Assembly (NCBI RefSeq): GCF_047200635.1
Contig: NZ_JBJZOI010000020.1
Coordinates: 68,910-132,909 of the forward strand
Source of the DNA: Saccharopolyspora_C sp047200635
Lineage (GTDB): Bacteria; Actinomycetota; Actinomycetes; Mycobacteriales; Pseudonocardiaceae
Direction: 5' to 3'
Length of the DNA: 64,000 nt
Position 1 is the stretch's first letter. Each line of letters opens with the position of its first letter. This document shows, piece after piece, positions 42,061 through 50,668 of this stretch. The position numbers were made by a program, and so were the translations under genes. A model generated the notes under the pieces. The model worked only from the letters and a program-made list of their open reading frames with translations, was not told where the DNA came from and did not search any database.

Positions 42061-42864
42061 GTGACCACTCCCACTGACCCGTTCGCCACCGCCAGCGCCG
42101 CCGCGGCCGCCCTCGCCGAGAGCACCGGGGCGGCCCACCACGACATCGCCGTCGTGCTCGGGTCCGGCTGGCGGCCCGCCGCCGAGGAGATCGGCAGCCC
42201 GGCCGCCGAAGTGACCATGTCCGACCTGCCCGGTTTCGCGCCGCCGAGCGCGAGCGGGCACAGCGGGCTGATCTGGTCGATCCCCGTCGGGGGCAAGCAG
42301 GTGCTGGTGTTCCTGGGGCGCACCCACCTCTACGAGGGCGGGAGCACGGACTCGGTGGTGCACGGGGTGCGCACCGCGGTCGCCGCCGGGTGCGGGACCG
42401 TCGTGCTCACCAACGCCGCCGGTGGACTGCGCGAGGGCATGTCGGTCGGGCAGCCGGTGCTGATCAGCGACCACGTGAACCTGACCGCCCGATCCCCGCT
42501 GGTCGGGCCGCACTTCGTGGACCTCACCGACCTGTACTCGCCGCGGCTGCGCGGGCTCGCCCGCGAGATCGACGGGACCCTGGAGGAGGGCGTGTACGCC
42601 GGGCTGCCCGGGCCGCACTTCGAGACCCCGGCGGAGATCCGGATGCTGCGCTCGGCCGGGGTGGACCTGGTGGGCATGTCGACGGTGGCCGAGGCGATCG
42701 CCGCGCGGGCCGCCGGGGCCGAGGTGTTCGGGCTGTCGCTGGTGACGAACCTGGCCGCCGGTCTTTCCGGCCAGCCGCTGAACCACCAGGAGGTGCTCGA
42801 CGCGGGCCGGGACTCCGCCGGGCGGATGGGCAAGCTCCTGCACGACCTCGTCGAACGATCCTGA
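42061..42864 (+). CDS. punA: Purine-nucleoside phosphorylase
   Basis: This 267-residue trimeric-type PNP (class I, as in mycobacterial Rv3307 deoD) splits purine (deoxy)ribonucleosides with phosphate to base and (deoxy)ribose-1-phosphate. Motifs: VVLGSGW (phosphate loop), SGHSGLIW, FLGRTHLYEGG, LTNAAGGL, PGPHFETPAEIRM and VGMSTVAEAIAAR (Met/Glu of the base pocket), then LVTNLAAGLSGQPLNHQEV. GTG start. It is followed after 45 nt by the phosphosugar mutase gene on the same strand, the conserved deoD-pmmB order, so pentose-1-phosphate made here can be passed on. Confidence 0.95.
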   Translation: MTTPTDPFATASAAAAALAESTGAAHHDIAVVLGSGWRPAAEEIGSPAAEVTMSDLPGFAPPSASGHSGLIWSIPVGGKQVLVFLGRTHLYEGGSTDSVVHGVRTAVAAGCGTVVLTNAAGGLREGMSVGQPVLISDHVNLTARSPLVGPHFVDLTDLYSPRLRGLAREIDGTLEEGVYAGLPGPHFETPAEIRMLRSAGVDLVGMSTVAEAIAARAAGAEVFGLSLVTNLAAGLSGQPLNHQEVLDAGRDSAGRMGKLLHDLVERS

Positions 42865-42909
42865 CCGCTCGATTCCAGAGGCGGTTCCAACACCGGAGGG
42901 CGTGACGAC

Positions 42910-44577
42910 GTGGTCAGCACCTGGGAACTCGATCCGGCGGTGGCCGAGGCCGCCCGGGAGTGGATCGACGCGGACGTGGATCCCGCCGCGCGGGCCGAGC
43001 TCGAGGAGGTGCTGGCCGCCGCGACGGCGGGCGACCAGGCGGCCGCCGCCGACCTGGCGCGGCGCATGTCCGGCCTGCCCACCTTCGGCACCGCCGGGTT
43101 GCGCGGCGCGGTGCGGGCCGGGGCGAACGGCATGAACCGGGCCGTGGTGGTGCGCACCAGCGCCGGGGTCGCCGACTGGCTCACCGGGCAGGGCCACGGG
43201 GGCGGGACCGTCGTGGTCGGCCGGGACGCCCGGCACGGCTCGCGGGAGTTCGCCGAGGACGCCGCCGGGGTCTTCGCCGCGGCGGGCTTCGACGTGCGGG
43301 TGCTGCCGGGTCCGTTGCCCACCCCGGTGCTCGCGCACGCGACCCGCGCGCTGGAGGCCGTGGCCGGGGTGCAGATCACGGCATCGCACAACCCGCCGCA
43401 GGACAACGGCTACAAGCTCTACCTCACCGGCGGCACCCAGCTGATCGGTCCGGCGGACGCGGAGATCGAGCGGTGCATCGCGGCGAGCCCGCCCGCGCGC
43501 GAGGTCCCGCGCGCGGCGGACTGGACGGTGCACGAGCGGGCGCTGGCGGACTACCTGCTCCCGATGGCGGCGCTCCCCCGCGGCTCCGCGCGCACCCTGC
43601 GGGTGGCCGCGACCGCGCTGCACGGAGTGGGCGCGGAACCGCTGCGGCGCGCGCTGGCGGCGGCCGGGTTCACGGACGTGCACCAGGTCGCCGAGCAGTC
43701 CGAACCGGACCCCGACTTCCCCACCGTGGGCTTCCCGAACCCGGAGGAGCCGGGCGCCACCGACCTGCTGCTGGCGCTGGCCGCCGAGGTCGGCGCGGAT
43801 CTCGCGATCGCGCTGGACCCCGACGCGGACCGCTGCGCGCTGGGCGTCCGCGACGGGGACGGCTGGCGGATGCTGCGCGGGGACGAGACCGGGGTGCTGC
43901 TCGGCGAGCACGTGCTCGCCGGGCTGGACCGCGCGGCGGAGCCGGATCCGCTGGTGGCGACCACGATCGTCTCCTCGACGATGTTGCGCTCGATCGCCGC
44001 GCGCCACGGTGCCCGCTTCGACGAGACGCTGACCGGCTTCAAGTGGCTGGTCCGCTCCGGTGACGGCCGAGGCACCGGGCTGGTGTACGCCTACGAGGAG
44101 GCGCTGGGGCACTGCGTCGACCCGCGGCGGGTGCGGGACAAGGACGGCATCTCGGCCGCCGTGCTGGCCTGCGACCTGGCCGCGACGCTGCGCGCGGCGG
44201 GCCGGGGCCTGCCCGACCTGCTCGACGAGCTCTCGACCGAGCACGGGGTCCACCGCACCGGCCAGGTCTCGGTGCGCGTCACCGACCTCGACGTGATCGC
44301 GGAGACGATGCGCGGGCTGCGCGCCGAACCGCCCACCGAGCTGGCCGGCACCGCGGTGTCGGTGCGGGACCTGCTGCCGAGGACCGACGGGCTGCTGATC
44401 ACCGGTGCGGGCGGGCTGCGGCTGGTGATCCGCCCGTCCGGCACCGAGCCGAAGCTCAAGTGCTACTTCGAGGTGGTCGAGGACGCCGGGCGGGACCTGG
44501 CGGCGGCGAAGCTGCGGGCCGGGGAGCGGCTCGCCGGGCTGGAGGCGGCGGTGGCGGAGCTCGTCACCCCCGGCTGA
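42910..44577 (+). CDS. pmmB: Phosphohexose/phosphopentomutase-family enzyme (PmmB-like)
   Basis: This 555-residue alpha-D-phosphohexomutase superfamily enzyme, of the PGM2/PgcA length class, has four domains. The phosphoserine loop is ITASHNPPQDNGYKLY, the metal site DPDADRCALG, the sugar loop GFKWLVRSGDGRG with YAYEEALGHCVDP, and the C-terminal phosphate-binding loop RPSGTEPKLKCYFE. Names in this family vary (phosphomannomutase, phosphoglucomutase); human PGM2 of similar architecture is a phosphopentomutase. Because the gene sits directly behind PNP and no deoB is seen in a window full of deoxynucleoside salvage genes, phosphopentomutase is a reasonable inference. GTG start. Confidence 0.9.
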   Translation: MVSTWELDPAVAEAAREWIDADVDPAARAELEEVLAAATAGDQAAAADLARRMSGLPTFGTAGLRGAVRAGANGMNRAVVVRTSAGVADWLTGQGHGGGTVVVGRDARHGSREFAEDAAGVFAAAGFDVRVLPGPLPTPVLAHATRALEAVAGVQITASHNPPQDNGYKLYLTGGTQLIGPADAEIERCIAASPPAREVPRAADWTVHERALADYLLPMAALPRGSARTLRVAATALHGVGAEPLRRALAAAGFTDVHQVAEQSEPDPDFPTVGFPNPEEPGATDLLLALAAEVGADLAIALDPDADRCALGVRDGDGWRMLRGDETGVLLGEHVLAGLDRAAEPDPLVATTIVSSTMLRSIAARHGARFDETLTGFKWLVRSGDGRGTGLVYAYEEALGHCVDPRRVRDKDGISAAVLACDLAATLRAAGRGLPDLLDELSTEHGVHRTGQVSVRVTDLDVIAETMRGLRAEPPTELAGTAVSVRDLLPRTDGLLITGAGGLRLVIRPSGTEPKLKCYFEVVEDAGRDLAAAKLRAGERLAGLEAAVAELVTPG

Positions 44578-44618
44578 CCGGGTTGGGCGCGCTCCGGGGC
44601 GGACCTACACTCCGGGTG

Positions 44619-45071
44619 ATGCCGAGATTGCTGATCGTCCACCACACGCCGTCGCCCGGGATGCAGGCGATGTTCGAGCAGGTCGTGGCGGGGGCGACCA
44701 CCGACGAGATCGAGGGCGTCGAGGTGGTGCGCAAGGCCGCGCTGGCCGCCACGGCCGCCGACGTGCTCGCCGCCGACGGCTACCTGCTGGGGACCCCGGC
44801 CAACCTGGGTTACATCAGCGGGGCGCTCAAGCACTTCTTCGACACCGTGTACTACCCGTGCCTGGACTCGACGGCCGGGCGCCCGTTCGGCTGCTACGTG
44901 CACGGCAACGAGGGGACCGAGGGCGCGGTGCGCGCGCTGGGGACGATCACCACGGGGCTGGCCTGGAAGCAGGTCGCCGCACCGCTCTGCCTGTCCGGAA
45001 CGCCGGATCCGGCGGGCCTGGCCGCGTGCTGGGAGCTCGGCGCCACGGTCGCGGCCGTGCTCGCGGAGTGA
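44619..45071 (+). CDS. Flavodoxin-like / NAD(P)H-dependent FMN reductase-family protein
   Basis: This 150-residue protein has a flavodoxin-like fold. The N terminus MPRLLIVHHTPSPGMQAMFEQV is the phosphate loop of FMN-binding proteins (here H-x-T-P-S-P-G). GYLLGTPANLGYISGALKHFFDTVY is the second FMN loop, and RPFGCYVHGNEGTEGAVRALGTI the third. This is the layout of WrbA/flavodoxin-type oxidoreductases. Redox partner unknown. It follows pmmB by 41 nt on the same strand and may be co-transcribed. ATG at 44619; a GTG directly before it is an alternative. Confidence 0.82.
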   Translation: MPRLLIVHHTPSPGMQAMFEQVVAGATTDEIEGVEVVRKAALAATAADVLAADGYLLGTPANLGYISGALKHFFDTVYYPCLDSTAGRPFGCYVHGNEGTEGAVRALGTITTGLAWKQVAAPLCLSGTPDPAGLAACWELGATVAAVLAE

Positions 45072-45428
45072 GGCGCCTCCGATCTTGCAGCGCGACCCCC
45101 GGTCGCCCGCTCGATCTTCGCCCACCGGACGGTCGGGGCGTGCTTTTTCCCTCAACAGGGCCGAAACCCCCCTGTTGATCTTGATCGAAAATCACCCGCT
45201 AAGGTGATCAAGGCCGTGCGGGACGCGCACCCGAGCGGCCACCGGGGCGCCCCGGACGAAGCCCGCCTTCCCTCAACTGTCGTGCCGAGTCCGGGGCGTC
45301 CTTCCCGTTCGCGGGCCCGCCGGAACCCGGGCCGCCCCCGCGCGGCGGTGAAGCCTGCCCTGCCGCCGCCCGGAGGCCTGCCGCCCCGACATTCGACCAG
45401 GTCACCGGCCGCGCGTTACCCTTTCACG
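45072..45428. other. Intergenic region with terminator-like hairpin and possible promoter
   Basis: This 357-nt region has no gene of coding quality. TCAACAGGG (45152-45160) pairs with CCCTGTTGA (45170-45178), a clean 9-bp hairpin that may end the PNP-PMM-flavodoxin transcript. Just after it come tandem TTGATC hexamers (45175-45186) and TAAGGT (45200-45205) in an AT-richer patch, a possible promoter with long spacing (19 nt) for the small gene at 45429. Confidence 0.45.
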
Positions 45429-45776
45429 GTGAGTGAGGAAACGATCGAACTCGAACTCGACGACTCCGGTGTCTCCGTCGACCTGCCGCAGCCCGCGCAC
45501 CCGCGGGATCAGGTCCACGGAGTGCCCTACCGGCCGGTCGAGTTCCGCGACGACGATCTGCCGACCGCGCTGGAACGGTCCGCCAAGTGGCTGCGCGAAG
45601 CGCAGTCCTGGTTGGGCGAGCCGGTGGACGTCATCGCCGTCCACCTGGATTACGACGACCGCAAGGGCGCTCCGTACTACGAGCTGAAGTTGCTCTGCAA
45701 CGAAGAAGACCTGGCAGGTGCGCCGCTCGCCCTCCGCAAGCACGAGGACGAGGACCACGTCGAAACCGACCGCTGA
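45429..45776 (+). CDS. Small acidic hypothetical protein
   Basis: This 115-residue, strongly acidic soluble protein starts MSEETIELELDDSGVSVDLP. A conserved-looking segment FRDDDLPTALERSAKWLREAQSWLGEPVDVIAVHLDYDD follows, then YYELKLLCNEEDL and an acidic tail. Predicted as one helix plus beta strands. No signal, membrane helix or motif. The GTG at 45429 starts where the amino-acid composition changes from Arg/Pro-rich to acidic; upstream codons in the same frame look non-coding. It is not a family I recognise. Confidence 0.7.
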   Translation: MSEETIELELDDSGVSVDLPQPAHPRDQVHGVPYRPVEFRDDDLPTALERSAKWLREAQSWLGEPVDVIAVHLDYDDRKGAPYYELKLLCNEEDLAGAPLALRKHEDEDHVETDR

Positions 45777-45824
45777 ACGAGGCCGGGGTGCGGCGGCACG
45801 CCGCACCCCGGTGCACCAGCGCCC

Positions 45825-46991
45825 TCAGCCGCCGCGGCGCCCCTTCCAGGACGCGGTGCCGCGCAGCACCCGGACCGCCCCGTCGATCAGGACCCCGCCG
45901 AACAGCGCCCCGGTGAACGGCGCCAGCGGCGCCAGCTCGGGCCGGGTGCGCATGGCACGCGCGGTGTGCACGTGCGCGACGCCCTGCGCCGCCCAGCCCA
46001 CCGCCCCGAGGACGACCAGCGGGACCCGGCCGCTCCGCGCCCCCGCCAGCACCGCGACCGGCGCGGCCAGGGACAGCGCGATCTGCCCGAGGCCGCCGCC
46101 GAGCAGCACCGGCACCGACTGCCGGGTACCGGCCACGAAGCTCTTCCGGAACGACGCCCAGCCCTGCGAGAACGGGTCCATCCCCGTCGTCGCGAGGTGG
46201 TCCAGCCCGTCCACGGTGCGGGTGACACCGCCGTGGTCGCGGACCGCGGTGGCGATCGCGATGTCCTCGTTGCGCAGCCCGGCCAGCGCGCTCCAGCCGC
46301 CGATCTTGTCGTAGTGCGAGCGGCGCAGCAGGAGGCAGTGCCCGATCGCGAAGGCCCTCGCGCCGCGCCCGTCCGGCGAGGCGTTCTCCCCGATCATCTG
46401 GAGCCCCGGCGGCATCAGCAGCGGCCAGGCCGCCGAGCGCTCCGGCGGTGGCCCGCCCGGGGTGGAGACGAGGTCCGCGCTCACCTCCTCGGCGGTGGTC
46501 AGCAGCCGCGCCAGCAGCTCGGGGCCGAGCGCGGTGTCGGCGTCGACGAACAGCAGCCACTCCCCCGCCTCGGGCGCGCCGGCGGCCTCGACGCCCGCGT
46601 GCATGGCGTGCACCTTGCCGGTCCAGCCGGGCGGCGGGCCCTCCACCCGGACCACCGCGACCCGGGGATCGGCCGCCGCGTGCGCGCGGGCGATGTCGCC
46701 GGTGCCGTCGGTGGAGCCGTCGTCGACCACCACCACCCGGAGCGCCGCGGGGTCCCGCGCGCCGTAGGACTGGGAGCGGATCCCGCGCAGGCAGGCGTCG
46801 AGCACCGCTGCCTCGTCGCGGGCCGGGACGACGACCGTCACCGCGGCCGGCGGGACGTCGCTGGGGCGGGGTTCGCGCAGCCGGACCAGCGAGCGGACCT
46901 GGCGGATCGTGCGGACGCTGCGGTAGCAGGCCCCCGCGACCGCACCCCCGAGCAGGGCTGCCGCGACGGCGATTCTTCGTGGAGCCACCAC
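45825..46991 (-). CDS. GT2-family membrane glycosyltransferase
   Basis: This 388-residue protein has an N-terminal membrane helix (about 4-24) and a GT-A catalytic domain: VTVVVPARDEAAVLDACLRGI, VVVVDDGSTDGTGDIAR and the metal-binding LLFVDADTALG. The acceptor helix region has GLRNEDIAIATAVRDHGG (E/D-D motif). Three C-terminal hydrophobic segments (about 290-375) follow. This is typical of membrane GT2 enzymes such as hydroxyneurosporene or crtQ-like glycosyltransferases. Sugar and acceptor are unknown. The start is uncertain (two adjacent GTG codons, weak ribosome site). Single gene. Confidence 0.86.
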   Translation of the reverse strand: MVAPRRIAVAAALLGGAVAGACYRSVRTIRQVRSLVRLREPRPSDVPPAAVTVVVPARDEAAVLDACLRGIRSQSYGARDPAALRVVVVDDGSTDGTGDIARAHAAADPRVAVVRVEGPPPGWTGKVHAMHAGVEAAGAPEAGEWLLFVDADTALGPELLARLLTTAEEVSADLVSTPGGPPPERSAAWPLLMPPGLQMIGENASPDGRGARAFAIGHCLLLRRSHYDKIGGWSALAGLRNEDIAIATAVRDHGGVTRTVDGLDHLATTGMDPFSQGWASFRKSFVAGTRQSVPVLLGGGLGQIALSLAAPVAVLAGARSGRVPLVVLGAVGWAAQGVAHVHTARAMRTRPELAPLAPFTGALFGGVLIDGAVRVLRGTASWKGRRGG

Positions 46992-47067
46992 CCCAGCCTG
47001 CCACGAATCGGGCGAAACACCCGAGATCTCGGGCGCGAACACCGCGGGAACACCGCGGGGCGCGGAG

Positions 47068-47448
47068 TCAGGCCTTGGGCTTGGCGGAGCGTTCGAGGAA
47101 ACCCGCGATCTCGACGAGTTCGCGCTGGTCGCGGCCGACCTCGCGGACCAGGGCGAGCGCCTCGTCCTCGTCGGCCTCGATCCACCAGCCGTTGACGTCG
47201 CACATCGCGACCGCGGCGATCCAGCCGAGCCGCCAGTTGCCCTCGACCAGCGGCCGGGTCCGCACCAGGGAGTCCAGCAGGGCGGCCGACTTCAGCCACA
47301 ACGTCTCGTAGGCGGGCGCCCCGAGCACCTCGGCGCGCGGCCGGTAGGCCGCCGCGTCGAGCAGTCCGCTGTCCCGCACCACCAGGTCACCCCGGGTGAC
47401 GGCGGTCGCGAGCAGCAGCAGATCGGAAGCGTCGAGGTAGACGAGCAC
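47068..47448 (-). CDS. Doc/Fic-family toxin with variant active-site motif
   Basis: This 126-residue protein starts MLVYLDASDLLLLATAVTRG and carries the all-helical Doc fold with LLDAAAYRPRAEVLGAPAYETLWLKSAALLDSLVRTRPLVEGNWRLGWIAAVAMCDVNG. The Fic loop, HPFxxGNKR in the family at large, reads RPLVEGNWRLG: the first His is Arg and the Lys is Trp, while Gly-Asn and the second Arg are kept. Doc of phage P1 is a kinase of EF-Tu; whether this variant is active is open. GTG start, 14 nt after the antitoxin stop on the same strand: antitoxin first, toxin second, as in phd-doc. Confidence 0.8.
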   Translation of the reverse strand: MLVYLDASDLLLLATAVTRGDLVVRDSGLLDAAAYRPRAEVLGAPAYETLWLKSAALLDSLVRTRPLVEGNWRLGWIAAVAMCDVNGWWIEADEDEALALVREVGRDQRELVEIAGFLERSAKPKA

Positions 47449-47462
47449 CGATCAATGATCGA

Positions 47463-47669
47463 TCACGCCGACCCGAGCTTGTCCAGCAATCCCCGGTAGT
47501 GCGGCAGCACCCGCTGCACCACGTCGCCGAGCTGCTGGTCCTTGCGCTGCCTGGCCCACCGCTCGGCGAGCGCGGCGCGCACGATCTCCTGCTTGGAGCG
47601 CCCCTCGGCGGCCGCGAGTTCCGCCAGCCGATCGCTCTCCTCGTCGGTCAGCCGCAGTGTCATCGCCAT
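47463..47669 (-). CDS. Ribbon-helix-helix antitoxin
   Basis: This 68-residue protein starts MAMTLRLTDEESDRLAELAA, a beta strand plus helix of the ribbon-helix-helix (CopG/Arc) fold, continued by EGRSKQEIVRAALAERWARQ. The C-terminal part (QLGDVVQRVLPHYRGLLDKL) should bind the toxin. It is the first gene of the TA operon, and a 7-bp-arm palindrome lies 8 nt upstream of the ATG, the expected autoregulatory operator. An internal ATG two codons later is an alternative start. Confidence 0.83.
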   Translation of the reverse strand: MAMTLRLTDEESDRLAELAAAEGRSKQEIVRAALAERWARQRKDQQLGDVVQRVLPHYRGLLDKLGSA

Positions 47670-47676
47670 GCCCGGA

Positions 47677-47695
47677 TGGTATCGCGCTGATACCA
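47677..47695 (-). promoter_or_regulatory. Palindromic operator of the toxin-antitoxin operon
   Basis: TGGTATC (47677-47683), 5-nt centre GCGCT and GATACCA (47689-47695), a perfect inverted repeat ending 8 nt before the antitoxin start codon. Position and AT-rich arms in a GC-rich setting fit a ribbon-helix-helix binding site; the transcript is probably leaderless or has a very short leader. Confidence 0.65.
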
Positions 47696-47719
47696 CCCGG
47701 ACCAGGGCGCGGAGCCCGG

Positions 47720-48343
47720 CTAGACCGCGCCGTACTCGCGGTCCCCGGCGTCGCCGAGGCCGGGGACGATGTAGCCGGACTCGTTGAGCCGCTCGTCCAC
47801 GCTCGCCGTGACGACGCGCAGCGGCAGCCCGGCCTCCTCCAGGTGCCGCAGGCCCTCGGGCGCGGCGAGGGTGCAGATCGCGGTCACGTCGGTGGCGCCG
47901 CGCTCGCCGAGCAGCCGGATGGTGTGCAGCATCGAGCCGCCGGTGGCCAGCATCGGATCCAGCACCAGCACCGGGAGCCCGGAGAGGTCGGCGGGCAGCG
48001 ACTCCAGGTACGGCGTGGGCTGCAGGGTCTCCTCGTCGCGGGCGAGCCCGACGAAGCCCATCTGCGCCTCCGGGATGAGCCGGTGCGCCTGGTCCGCCAT
48101 CCCGAGCCCGGCCCGCAGCACCGGCACCAGCAGCGGCGGGTTGGCCAGCCGGTAGCCGGTGGTGCGCGCGACCGGGGTGTGGATGGGCGCCTCGGCGACC
48201 TCGGCGTCGCGGGTCGCCTCGTAGATCAGCATGAGGGTGAGTTCTTGCAGCGCCGCGCGGAAGGCCGCGTTCTCCGTGCGCGCATCGCGCATGGTCGACA
48301 GCCTCGACTTCGCCAGCGGGTGGTCCACGACCCGAACGTCCAT
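47720..48343 (-). CDS. upp: Uracil phosphoribosyltransferase
   Basis: This 207-residue cytosolic enzyme joins uracil and PRPP to UMP in pyrimidine salvage. Motifs: VDHPLAKSRLSTMRD, VPVLRAGLGMADQAHRLIPEA, VLVLDPMLATGGSMLHTIRLL (PRPP loop) and IVPGLGDAGDREYG, the uracil-binding C-terminal signature. Length is normal for the family. Located between the TA pair and the alcohol dehydrogenase gene on the same strand; in mycobacteria upp (Rv3309c) follows pmmB in the same orientation. Confidence 0.97.
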   Translation of the reverse strand: MDVRVVDHPLAKSRLSTMRDARTENAAFRAALQELTLMLIYEATRDAEVAEAPIHTPVARTTGYRLANPPLLVPVLRAGLGMADQAHRLIPEAQMGFVGLARDEETLQPTPYLESLPADLSGLPVLVLDPMLATGGSMLHTIRLLGERGATDVTAICTLAAPEGLRHLEEAGLPLRVVTASVDERLNESGYIVPGLGDAGDREYGAV

Positions 48344-48422
48344 GACCGAGCACAGTAACGGCCGGTCCCGGTACCGCGGTCCGCCCGGCCGCGCCGGTGT
48401 GCTCCCCGTCGCCCCGGGGCGG

Positions 48423-49556
48423 TCAGGGGTGCAGCACGACCTTGGTGTAGCCCTCCACGCGCTGGTCGAACTTGCGGTAGGCGTCCGGCGCGTCGGCCAG
48501 CGGGAGCTCGTGCGAGACCACGAAGCTGGGTTCCGCCCGACCCGCGGTGATCAGGTCGCGGAGCTGCCGGTTGTAGCGCTTCACGTTGCACTGCCCGGTC
48601 CCGACGACCTGCCCCTTCTCGAACATGGTGCCGATCGCCACCAGCAGCATCCCCTGCTTGGCGTTCTCGTCCGGCCCCCCGGGGTCGGCGGGCACGTACA
48701 AGCCCGGCACGCCGAGCCGCCCGGTGGGACGCACGGTGCGGATCAGGGAGTTGAGCACCACGGCGGGCTCCTCGGTGGCCGCGTCGGCGGTGTGCGCCTG
48801 GTAGCCCACCGCGTCCACGCCCTTGTCGGTGCCCGCGCCGCCGGTCTGCTCCTTGATCTGCTCCACCGGGTCGCCCGCGCTGAAGTCGATCGGGATCGCG
48901 CCGATCTGCTCCGCCTTCGACAGCCGCTCGGGGACGCGGTCGACGGAGTACACCCGGGAGGCCCCGCGCAGCAGCGCCGAGTAGGCGGCCATCAGCCCGA
49001 CCGGCCCGGCGCCGTACACCGCGCAGGTCTCCCCCGGAGCCACCTGCGCGAGCTCGCAGCCGTGGTAACCGGTGGGGAAGATGTCGGCCAGCAGCACGTA
49101 GTCGGCTTCCTTGCTCCCGTCCGGCGGCAGCACCAGGCAGTTGAAGTCGGCGTACGGCACCCGGAGGTACTCGGCCTGCCCACCGGGGTAGGGCCCCATC
49201 GACACGTAGCCGTAGGCGCCGCCGGCGAAGCCCGGGTTCACGGTCAGGCAGAACGCCGTGTTGCCCGCCGTGCAGTTCGCGCAGAACCCGCAGGCCACGT
49301 TGAACGGCATCACCACGCGGTCCCCTCGCCGCAACCCGTGCACGCCGTCCCCCAGCTCCTCGACGATGCCGAGGTTCTCGTGGCCGAAGACGATGCCGGG
49401 CTCAGCGGCGGTCCGCCCCTCGTACATGTGCAGGTCCGATCCGCAGATCGCGGTGGACGTCACCCGCACGATCACGTCGTTCGGGTGCTGGATCGCGGGC
49501 CGCTCGACCTCACCGATCTCGACCTCGAACGGTTCGCGGTAGACCACTGCCTTCAT
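48423..49556 (-). CDS. Zinc-dependent alcohol dehydrogenase, formaldehyde dehydrogenase-like
   Basis: This 377-residue medium-chain dehydrogenase has the catalytic zinc site CGSDLHMYEGR and GHENLGIVEELGDGV, structural zinc cysteines in NVACGFCANCTAGNTAFCL, NAD-binding CAVYGAGPVGLMAAYSALL, and the long insertion NPGFAGGAYGYVSMGPYPGGQAEYLRVP. That insertion is typical of glutathione-independent formaldehyde dehydrogenase-like (FdhA) enzymes. It could oxidise formaldehyde or other short aldehydes and alcohols. ATG start. Divergent from the deoC operon; a link with aldehyde-generating deoxyribose breakdown is possible but unproven. Confidence 0.9.
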   Translation of the reverse strand: MKAVVYREPFEVEIGEVERPAIQHPNDVIVRVTSTAICGSDLHMYEGRTAAEPGIVFGHENLGIVEELGDGVHGLRRGDRVVMPFNVACGFCANCTAGNTAFCLTVNPGFAGGAYGYVSMGPYPGGQAEYLRVPYADFNCLVLPPDGSKEADYVLLADIFPTGYHGCELAQVAPGETCAVYGAGPVGLMAAYSALLRGASRVYSVDRVPERLSKAEQIGAIPIDFSAGDPVEQIKEQTGGAGTDKGVDAVGYQAHTADAATEEPAVVLNSLIRTVRPTGRLGVPGLYVPADPGGPDENAKQGMLLVAIGTMFEKGQVVGTGQCNVKRYNRQLRDLITAGRAEPSFVVSHELPLADAPDAYRKFDQRVEGYTKVVLHP

Positions 49557-49693
49557 CGCCGATCACCTCCGCAACGCCGTGGCGCGCCCCGCGCCGCCTC
49601 CCGGCTACCCGGTGAGCAACGGCCCTCCCTCACTCGTCCGGGTGGTCTCCGGAGAGCTTCGGCGGCGCCCGCGGCTGACCTAGACTGCGCGGC

Positions 49694-50668
49694 ATGGTCG
49701 AACCACTGCCGGCGCCCGCGGGCGAGCCGCCACCGGAACTCGCCGAGGCCACCCGGGACGAGCACTCGCTGCGCCGCTTCCTGCGCGGACTGCCGGGCGT
49801 GGACCAGGTCGGGCTGGAGCAGCGGGCCGCCGGGCTCGGGACCCGCAGCATCAAGAAGGACGCGAAGGCCTGGGCGATCGACACCGCGATCGGGATGGTG
49901 GACCTCACCACGCTGGAGGGCGCCGACACCGAGGGCAAGGTGCGCGCGCTGGCGGCGAAGGCCCGCCGCCCGGACGCCGAGTACCCGGACGTGCCCCCGG
50001 TCGCCGCGGTCTGCGTGTACCCGGACCTGGCGGCCGCGGCCGTCGAGGCCCTGCGCGGCTCGGGAGTCGGCGTGGCCTCGGTCGCGACGGCGTTCCCCTC
50101 CGGCCGCTCCTCCCGGCAGGTCAAGCTCGCCGACGTGGAGCTCGCGGTCGCCGCCGGGGCTTCCGAGGTGGACATGGTCATCGACCGGGGGGCGTTCCTG
50201 GCGGGCCGTTACGGCGAGGTGTTCGAGGAGATCCGCGCCGTGAAGGCGGCCTGCGGCTCCGCGCACCTCAAGGTCATCCTGGAGACCGGCGAGCTGGCGA
50301 CGTACGACAACGTGCGCCGCGCGAGCTGGCTGGCGCTGCTGGCGGGCGGCGACTTCATCAAGACCTCGACCGGCAAGGTGGCCCCGGCGGCCACGCTGCC
50401 GGTGACGACGTTGATGCTGCAGGCGGTCCGGGACTGGCGGGACCGCACCGGGCAGCTGCGCGGGGTGAAGCCGGCGGGCGGCATCCGGACCACCAAGGAC
50501 GCCATGCGCTACCTGGTCGCGGTGCACGAGGTCGCCGGGCCGGAGTGGCTGACCCCGGAACTGTTCCGCTTCGGCGCGTCGAGCCTGCTGGGAGACCTGT
50601 TGATGCAACGGCGGACGCAACGCACCGGCCACTACTCGGCCGCGGACTACGTGGCGGTGGACGCATGA
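49694..50668 (+). CDS. deoC: Deoxyribose-phosphate aldolase
   Basis: This 324-residue class I aldolase splits 2-deoxyribose-5-phosphate into acetaldehyde and glyceraldehyde-3-phosphate. The Schiff-base Lys is K223 in GGDFIKTSTGKVAP, with the assisting Lys in GVKPAGGIRTT; FPSGRSS and VDMVID mark the barrel. It belongs to the longer DeoC group (about 320 residues, as in human DERA) rather than the ~220-residue bacterial form. ATG at 49694. Its stop overlaps the start of the aldehyde dehydrogenase gene (ATGA), so the acetaldehyde made could be oxidised by the next enzyme. Confidence 0.95.
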   Translation: MVEPLPAPAGEPPPELAEATRDEHSLRRFLRGLPGVDQVGLEQRAAGLGTRSIKKDAKAWAIDTAIGMVDLTTLEGADTEGKVRALAAKARRPDAEYPDVPPVAAVCVYPDLAAAAVEALRGSGVGVASVATAFPSGRSSRQVKLADVELAVAAGASEVDMVIDRGAFLAGRYGEVFEEIRAVKAACGSAHLKVILETGELATYDNVRRASWLALLAGGDFIKTSTGKVAPAATLPVTTLMLQAVRDWRDRTGQLRGVKPAGGIRTTKDAMRYLVAVHEVAGPEWLTPELFRFGASSLLGDLLMQRRTQRTGHYSAADYVAVDA

